From: E44-bin89 sp034409565
GTDB lineage: Bacteria; Chloroflexota; Dehalococcoidia; Dehalococcoidales; RBG-16-60-22
Assembly: GCA_034409565.1 (NCBI GenBank)
Contig: DAOUMS010000015.1
Coordinates: forward strand, 73,261-137,260
Length of the DNA: 64,000 bases
Reading direction: 5' to 3'
The notes beneath the pieces were generated by a model. The model was not told the origin of the DNA. It ran no database searches and worked only from the letters and a program-made list of their open reading frames with translations. This document shows positions 59,891-64,000 of this stretch, one piece after another; within the stretch, counting starts at the first letter, position 1, and each line of letters opens with the position of its first letter. The translations under genes and the position numbers were made by a program.

Positions 59891-60529
59891 ATGGACTTTG
59901 CAGTCGAAAGAGCCAGGTTAATTGAGCACCTCAGCCGGGAAATAAAGGACAGACGTGTCCTCGAGGTCATGGCCCGCATACCACGGGAGCGCTTCGTGCC
60001 GGAAGAAAGTCGCCACCTGGCCTACGAAGATATTCCCCTGCCCATCGGCCTGGAGCAGACCATCTCGCAGCCCTTTATCATCGCCCTGATGACCGAGGCA
60101 CTGGAACTGACCGGCACGGAAAAGGTGCTGGAAATTGGCACGGGTAGCGGTTACCAGGCAGCGATTCTCGCCGAACTGGCCCGGCAGGTAGTCACCGTGG
60201 AGCGCCTGCCGAAGCTGGCGGATACGGCCAGAAAGGTGCTGGATAGCCTGAATTATGGCAACATTGAAATACAACTTTCCGGGGAAACTCTGGGCTGGCC
60301 GGAAGAAGCCCCCTACGAGGCAATACTGGTTACCGCCGGTGCGCCCAGGGTGCCACCCGAGCTAATTGCGCAGCTGGCCATCGGCGGACGGATGGTCATT
60401 CCGGTCGGCTCACGCTATCTTCAGGAGCTGGTGAAAACAACTCGCCAGAAGAGAAAAAACAGGATGGAAAACCTGGGCGGCTGCCGCTTCGTCTCACTGG
60501 TCGGCAAGGGCGCCTGGGGAGAAGAGTAA
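59891..60529 (+). CDS. pcm: Protein-L-isoaspartate O-methyltransferase
   Basis: Repairs damaged proteins by methylating L-isoaspartyl residues. The 212 residues carry QTISQPFI (56-63), a PCMT signature, and motif I EIGTGSGYQAA (81-91). Length fits the bacterial enzyme. It lies 21 bases after the tail-anchored protein gene and 26 before the SpoIIM-type gene, all on the plus strand. Confidence 0.94.
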   Translation: MDFAVERARLIEHLSREIKDRRVLEVMARIPRERFVPEESRHLAYEDIPLPIGLEQTISQPFIIALMTEALELTGTEKVLEIGTGSGYQAAILAELARQVVTVERLPKLADTARKVLDSLNYGNIEIQLSGETLGWPEEAPYEAILVTAGAPRVPPELIAQLAIGGRMVIPVGSRYLQELVKTTRQKRKNRMENLGGCRFVSLVGKGAWGEE

Positions 60530-60555
60530 AAATTATTGAACAGGACACGGTTCAG

Positions 60556-61104
60556 ATGAGTTACCGAAGGTGGGTTCTGGTTGCCGCGGGCCTGTTTGTC
60601 ATCGGCATGGCACTCGGTCTGGCGATGCCTGACGACGTCGCCGATGTCTTTGCCGATGACCTGGCAGCTCTTGAAGAGCTGGCCGAAGCCCTCGGTCCCT
60701 TCCAGTTCACCACGGCCGTCTTCATCTTCCTGAAAAATGCGTCCGCGCTGCTCTTCAGCTTCATCTTCAGTCCGCTTCTCTGCCTGGTGCCGATACTGGC
60801 CCTCACGGTCAACGGCTGGCTTCTCTCCTTCGTCTCCGCCACGGTCGTAAAACAGGAATCGCTCGGCCTGCTTCTGGCGGCCTTGCTGCCGCACGGCGTC
60901 TTTGAGCTGCCAGCGATAATTATCGGCGAGGCAGCCGCACTGAGCTTCGGCACGATGGCAATCATCGCCCTCGTTTCAAAGAAAAGAAGAAACCAGCTAC
61001 CTCCCAACCTGAAACAGAATATCAGGTATATAGCGCTGGCCTTCGCCCTGCTGCTGCCGGCAGCCATCATCGAAACCTACGTCACGCCACTATTTCTTGG
61101 TTAA
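60556..61104 (+). CDS. SpoIIM (DUF95)-family membrane protein
   Basis: A 182-residue protein with about five membrane helices. The middle FLKNASALLFSFIFSPLLCLVPILALTVNGW and LLPHGVFELPAIIIGEAAAL are signatures of the SpoIIM/DUF95 family, seen in many non-spore-formers. Function outside sporulation is unknown. A DUF350-like gene follows 14 bases later behind an ideal AAGGAGGTG. Together with the transglutaminase gene it makes a three-gene membrane operon. Confidence 0.85.
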   Translation: MSYRRWVLVAAGLFVIGMALGLAMPDDVADVFADDLAALEELAEALGPFQFTTAVFIFLKNASALLFSFIFSPLLCLVPILALTVNGWLLSFVSATVVKQESLGLLLAALLPHGVFELPAIIIGEAAALSFGTMAIIALVSKKRRNQLPPNLKQNIRYIALAFALLLPAAIIETYVTPLFLG

Positions 61105-61118
61105 GGAGGTGAACCCTA

Positions 61119-61604
61119 ATGAATGAACTGGGCCTGGCCGTCCCTTTCTGGGTTCTGGCACTCATCTGGATGGCGAAGACTATCTGGCTGGTCATCATTT
61201 GCACCCTGCTCGCCTGGCTTGGCATCAGCGCCTTTGACGCGCTTACTCCACACATACCGCACCGCCAGCGCATTGGCGAAAGCCCGGTGGCCACCGGGTT
61301 ATTCATCGCCGGCTTTTTCATCCTTACCGGCCTGGTTATTCACGGAGCTCTGACGGCACCAACGGTAGTTGGCGGTCCGCTCCTCACCTATTTCTTCGAC
61401 TTCAGAAGGCTGGGGCTGCTGGCACTGAGCTTCGTGGTGAGCCTGCTGGTCGGTGTTGCCCTGTTCTACGTGGTGGACAAGCTGACCCCTAAAATCCCCT
61501 TCTCCAGCATTGAACCCGAGCCGGTGGCCGTGGGCATCAATGTTTTTGGCTACCTGGTCTTCTTTGGCCTGATACTCCACGCCGCACTGACGATACCGCT
61601 ATGA
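61119..61604 (+). CDS. Membrane protein with DUF350-like internal duplication
   Basis: A 161-residue, four-helix protein. The sequence LTPHIPHRQRIGESPVATGL and its following helix (FFILTGLVIHGAL) is repeated as LTPKIPFSSIEPEPVAVGIN with FFGLILHAALTI, so it is two copies of one two-helix unit, the DUF350 layout. DUF350 proteins have no known activity. Its ATGA overlap with the next gene couples translation to the transglutaminase-like protein. Confidence 0.7.
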   Translation: MNELGLAVPFWVLALIWMAKTIWLVIICTLLAWLGISAFDALTPHIPHRQRIGESPVATGLFIAGFFILTGLVIHGALTAPTVVGGPLLTYFFDFRRLGLLALSFVVSLLVGVALFYVVDKLTPKIPFSSIEPEPVAVGINVFGYLVFFGLILHAALTIPL

Positions 61605-62425
61605 AAAAATTAAAGCTGTTTCTCATTCTGGTGGTGGTGCTGAGTTGCGGTCTGGCGGTCAACGGTTACGTTTGGGCAACCGGTTCCACAGGATTCCGCA
61701 CCTCGGGCGACGATGTCTTTGATGACTGGGACATAAGCCGCACCCGGGCCGCCGGCGCCGACGGTTTCTACCAGATAAGCGAATTGGGCTTCCGCCCGGT
61801 CATTGCCTTCGAAAGTCTGGGAGATGAGGCCAATACGGCCTACCGTCTGGGCGAACAAATGTCAGGCCAGTATCCCGACCGCGTACAGAGGGCGGAGAAG
61901 ATATTTTACTATGTGCGCGACCGCGTCCGCTACACCCCGGACAAGGACCAGTTCCAGCGCGACGAGTTTGCCCAGAATGCCGACGAACTGGCCGATAAAA
62001 TAGCGCAAAATGGCTTTGCTCACGGTGACTGTGAGGACAGCGCCGTGCTGCTGGCGGTGATGTATAAGGGTGCCGGCTACCGCTCGGCGATCGCCGTTGC
62101 CCCCGGCCATACCGCCGCCATGGTCTACCTGCCGGAATATAAAAAAGGGAGCCCGTTCAAGATGAACGGTGAAGAGGGGTGGGTCTGGGCGGAGGCCACC
62201 GGCAGTAAAAACCCGCTGGGCTGGGTGGCCAAAGAGTTCATCGATAAAGAGCTTTACGCTTACGAAATAGGGGAGGAGAGTGTCACCCGCGCCGAGCCAA
62301 CGGAAGCACCGGCCACCCTCATTACCGGCGAGGGCGGGGGCAGCGCTTCATTTCCCATCCCGTTCTTCAGCATCATCTTTTTTCTGTGGTTTATTTCCCG
62401 CCTCTTCCGGCGACGTGCTCATTAA
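61601..62425 (+). CDS. Membrane-anchored transglutaminase-like protein
   Basis: A 274-residue protein with an N-terminal signal helix (about 5-27), an extracytoplasmic transglutaminase fold with Cys144 (AHGDCEDSAV), His170 (APGHTAAM) and Glu198 (WAEATG), and a C-terminal helix followed by basic residues (SRLFRRRAH) that would anchor it with the domain outside. All three catalytic positions are present. It overlaps the DUF350-like gene by ATGA and follows a SpoIIM-type gene, suggesting a membrane-envelope module. A larger relative lies at 23224. Confidence 0.75.
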   Translation: MKKLKLFLILVVVLSCGLAVNGYVWATGSTGFRTSGDDVFDDWDISRTRAAGADGFYQISELGFRPVIAFESLGDEANTAYRLGEQMSGQYPDRVQRAEKIFYYVRDRVRYTPDKDQFQRDEFAQNADELADKIAQNGFAHGDCEDSAVLLAVMYKGAGYRSAIAVAPGHTAAMVYLPEYKKGSPFKMNGEEGWVWAEATGSKNPLGWVAKEFIDKELYAYEIGEESVTRAEPTEAPATLITGEGGGSASFPIPFFSIIFFLWFISRLFRRRAH

Positions 62426-62436
62426 CCATGGCCAGC

Positions 62437-62466
62437 TTGCCGTCAGGACACCACAATGAGTATAAT
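62437..62466 (+). promoter_or_regulatory. Promoter of the EF-G-like gene
   Basis: TTGCCG (62437-62442) and TATAAT (62461-62466) are 18 bases apart, 35 bases before the ATG at 62502, with GGGAGGA at 62484-62490 in between. Confidence 0.55.
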
Positions 62467-62501
62467 AATTACGAACGTTCTTTGGGAGGACAGGTGATTC
62501 C

Positions 62502-64000
62502 ATGCAGCAGTTTGGTCTGGAAAACATCAGAAATATTGCCTTGTTGTCGCACGCGGGCGCAGGAAAGACGTCAGCCGCGGAAGCGATGCTTTTTACCGCC
62601 AAGGCAATCAATCGGCTGGGCAAAGTTGACGACGGGTCAAGCACCTCGGACTATGACCCCGATGAAATAAAACGCAAGATAAGCATCAACCTCAGCCTGC
62701 TCCCGTGCCCGTGGCGGGACGCCAAAATCAACCTCATTGATACCCCCGGCTACAGCGACTTCGTCGGTGAGGTGAAGGCGGGAATCCGGGTCAGTGAAGG
62801 TGCCATCATCGTCATCTGCGCCGCCTCCGGTGTGGAGGTGGGCACCGAGCAGGTCTGGGGGTACTGCCAGGAAGCCAGCCTGCCCCGCCTTATTTTCGTG
62901 AACAAGATGGACCGTGAGAACGCTGACTTCGCCAAGACGGTGAATGATATTCAGGCCCGGTTCGGCCCCAGGTGCCTGCCGATACAGATACCCATCGGTG
63001 CCCAGAATGATTTCCAGGGAGTGGTCGACCTGCTGACCTTGAAAGCCTACACCGGTTCGCCGCCCAAAGAGGGGGAGATTCCATCAGCGCTGGAAGGACA
63101 GGTGAATACCTCCCGTGAAAAGCTCATCGAGGCGGCGGCGGAAACGGAAGACGCCCTCATTGAGAAATATCTGGGCGGTGAGGAGCTAACTTCAGAAGAA
63201 CTGAGAAATGGACTGAAAAAGGCTGTGGCCAGCGGCAGTGTCTTCCCTATTCTGGCTGGCTCAGCGTTGCAGAACGTGGGCACCAACGGGCTTCTGGACG
63301 CAGTGGTAGAATACCTGCCATCTCCGGCAGAGCGCGAGGTGGTGGCAGTAACCGATGCCAAAGAGGAAAAATTTGCGCCTCAAGCCGATGGGCCCCTGGC
63401 CGCGCTCGTGTTCAAGACGACCGCCGACCCGTACGTCGGCAAGCTCACCTACTTCCGGGTGTACAGCGGCGCTATCGACAGCAACTCACAGGCCTGGAAT
63501 GCCACCCGGGGCAGTGCCGAGCGCATTGGCCAGCTCTTCATGCTGCGTGGTAAAAATCAGGAGCCGGTAGCCAAAGTAGGCACCGGGGACATCGGGGCGG
63601 TGGCCAAGCTGAACGTGACCAACACCGGTGATACTCTTTCCGCCCAGAATAAACCGTTTAAACTCGCCCCCATTGTTTTCCCGCGGCCGGTTTTTGATGA
63701 GGCGGTTTCCCCGAAGACCAAGGCCGACCTCGACAAGCTGGGGACAGCGCTTTCCCGCATCACCGAGGAAGACCAGACTCTACATGTACGCCGTGAACCT
63801 GACACCGGCGAGACCTTGCTTTCCGGCATGGGGGATACCCAGCTTGAAGTTTCGGCGGAAAAGATGCAGCGCAAGTTCGGCGTCAGCGTTATTCTGGAGA
63901 CGCCCAAGGTGCCCTACAAGGAGACCATTACCGCGTCAGTGCCGAACGCCGAATACAAGCACAAGAAACAGTCCGGAGGCCACGGCCAGTACGGCCATGT
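62502..64000 (+). CDS. EF-G-like translational GTPase, cut by the window edge
   Basis: Open from ATG at 62502 to the window end (about 499 codons). The G domain has SHAGAGKTS (16-24), DTPGYSDF (80-87) and NKMD (134-137); domain II follows, and the window ends in domain IV at KKQSGGHGQYGH, as in EF-G. The P-loop SHAGAGKTS departs from the EF-G GHxDAGKTT, and the N-terminal MQQFGLENIRNIALL matches the secondary EF-G (FusA2-type) group. Such paralogues act in ribosome recycling, stress or resistance. The ATG is 11 bases after GGGAGGA. Confidence 0.85.
   Translation, partial: MQQFGLENIRNIALLSHAGAGKTSAAEAMLFTAKAINRLGKVDDGSSTSDYDPDEIKRKISINLSLLPCPWRDAKINLIDTPGYSDFVGEVKAGIRVSEGAIIVICAASGVEVGTEQVWGYCQEASLPRLIFVNKMDRENADFAKTVNDIQARFGPRCLPIQIPIGAQNDFQGVVDLLTLKAYTGSPPKEGEIPSALEGQVNTSREKLIEAAAETEDALIEKYLGGEELTSEELRNGLKKAVASGSVFPILAGSALQNVGTNGLLDAVVEYLPSPAEREVVAVTDAKEEKFAPQADGPLAALVFKTTADPYVGKLTYFRVYSGAIDSNSQAWNATRGSAERIGQLFMLRGKNQEPVAKVGTGDIGAVAKLNVTNTGDTLSAQNKPFKLAPIVFPRPVFDEAVSPKTKADLDKLGTALSRITEEDQTLHVRREPDTGETLLSGMGDTQLEVSAEKMQRKFGVSVILETPKVPYKETITASVPNAEYKHKKQSGGHGQYGH

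Noticed and set aside
1..64000. CRISPR array
   Set aside because: No regular repeat-spacer pattern and no cas genes were found.
1..64000. tRNA or rRNA genes
   Set aside because: Intergenic gaps are short and none shows a cloverleaf or rRNA-like sequence on reading; a dedicated scan was not possible.

Overview
The window is about 64 kb of GC-rich bacterial chromosome, with roughly 70 tightly packed genes on both strands and no rRNA, tRNA, CRISPR array or prophage that I could find. Gene content (acyl-CoA dehydrogenase with ETF, an SCP-x type thiolase with a DUF35 partner, a fused cytochrome b / iron-sulfur oxidoreductase, MeaB, corrinoid-related proteins, FeoAB/Fur, a HerA-NurA pair) suggests an anaerobic or facultative, fatty-acid-oxidising bacterium. 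Chloroflexota close to Dehalococcoidia is my best guess. That assignment is an inference from gene content and style, not from a marker-gene comparison.

Layout. 1-1941: end of an adenine deaminase gene and a phosphoribosyltransferase. 1978-4439 (minus): yceD-rpmF-fabD-fabG, a reduced fatty-acid/ribosome cluster. 4520-8114 (minus): a methyltransferase, then acyl-CoA dehydrogenase-etfB-etfA, read from a promoter that sits back to back with one for a stand-alone Lrp-type ligand-binding protein (8351). 8583-10068 (minus): plsC-ispH. 10145-11663 (minus): an AT-rich two-gene cassette with its own near-consensus promoter, encoding a proteasome-like Ntn hydrolase and a protein with a HEPN-like R-x4-H motif. 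11790-16910 (minus): feoB-feoA-fur behind a Fur-box-like operator, then an MFS exporter, a patatin and a MauE/DoxX-type membrane protein. 16960-21134 (minus): HerA ATPase, a HAS-barrel partner and NurA nuclease, with tiny genes and palindromic repeats between them. 21238-24758 (plus): a LysE exporter, an HDAC-family deacetylase, two microproteins and an AT-rich transglutaminase-like protein.

24836-29520 (minus): CDF metal transporter, secF, secD, CCA-adding enzyme. 29604-35208 (plus): MFS transporter, sirtuin, MeaB GTPase, DUF2807 lipoprotein, acyltransferase-3 and a 2TM protein. 35281-39023 (minus): DUF35 protein, thiolase and an ETF:quinone oxidoreductase candidate. 39049-45257 (minus): B-box membrane protein, plsY, PHP phosphoesterase, ymdB-type phosphodiesterase, rny, recX, recA. 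45454-55661: a ferredoxin-domain protein, nadE, a URO-D-family methyltransferase, fmdB, DUF763, DUF3096, HAD phosphatases, DUF72, a hydrolase, a flavin reductase, a MetH-activation-like protein and small zinc-ribbon/membrane proteins. 55689-58485 (minus): a TGS-domain GTPase and uvrC. 58655-64000 (plus): xerC/D, a tail-anchored small protein, pcm, a SpoIIM/DUF350-like/transglutaminase membrane operon and an EF-G-like GTPase cut by the window edge.

How it fits together: acyl-CoA dehydrogenase passes electrons to EtfAB, and the 36975-39023 oxidoreductase is the plausible membrane exit; the thiolase/DUF35 pair completes beta-oxidation-like chemistry. Iron for these Fe-S enzymes would come through FeoAB under Fur. 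The best candidates for an undescribed system are the Ntn-hydrolase/HEPN-like cassette (10145-11663) and the HerA/HAS/NurA locus with its embedded microproteins (16960-21134).
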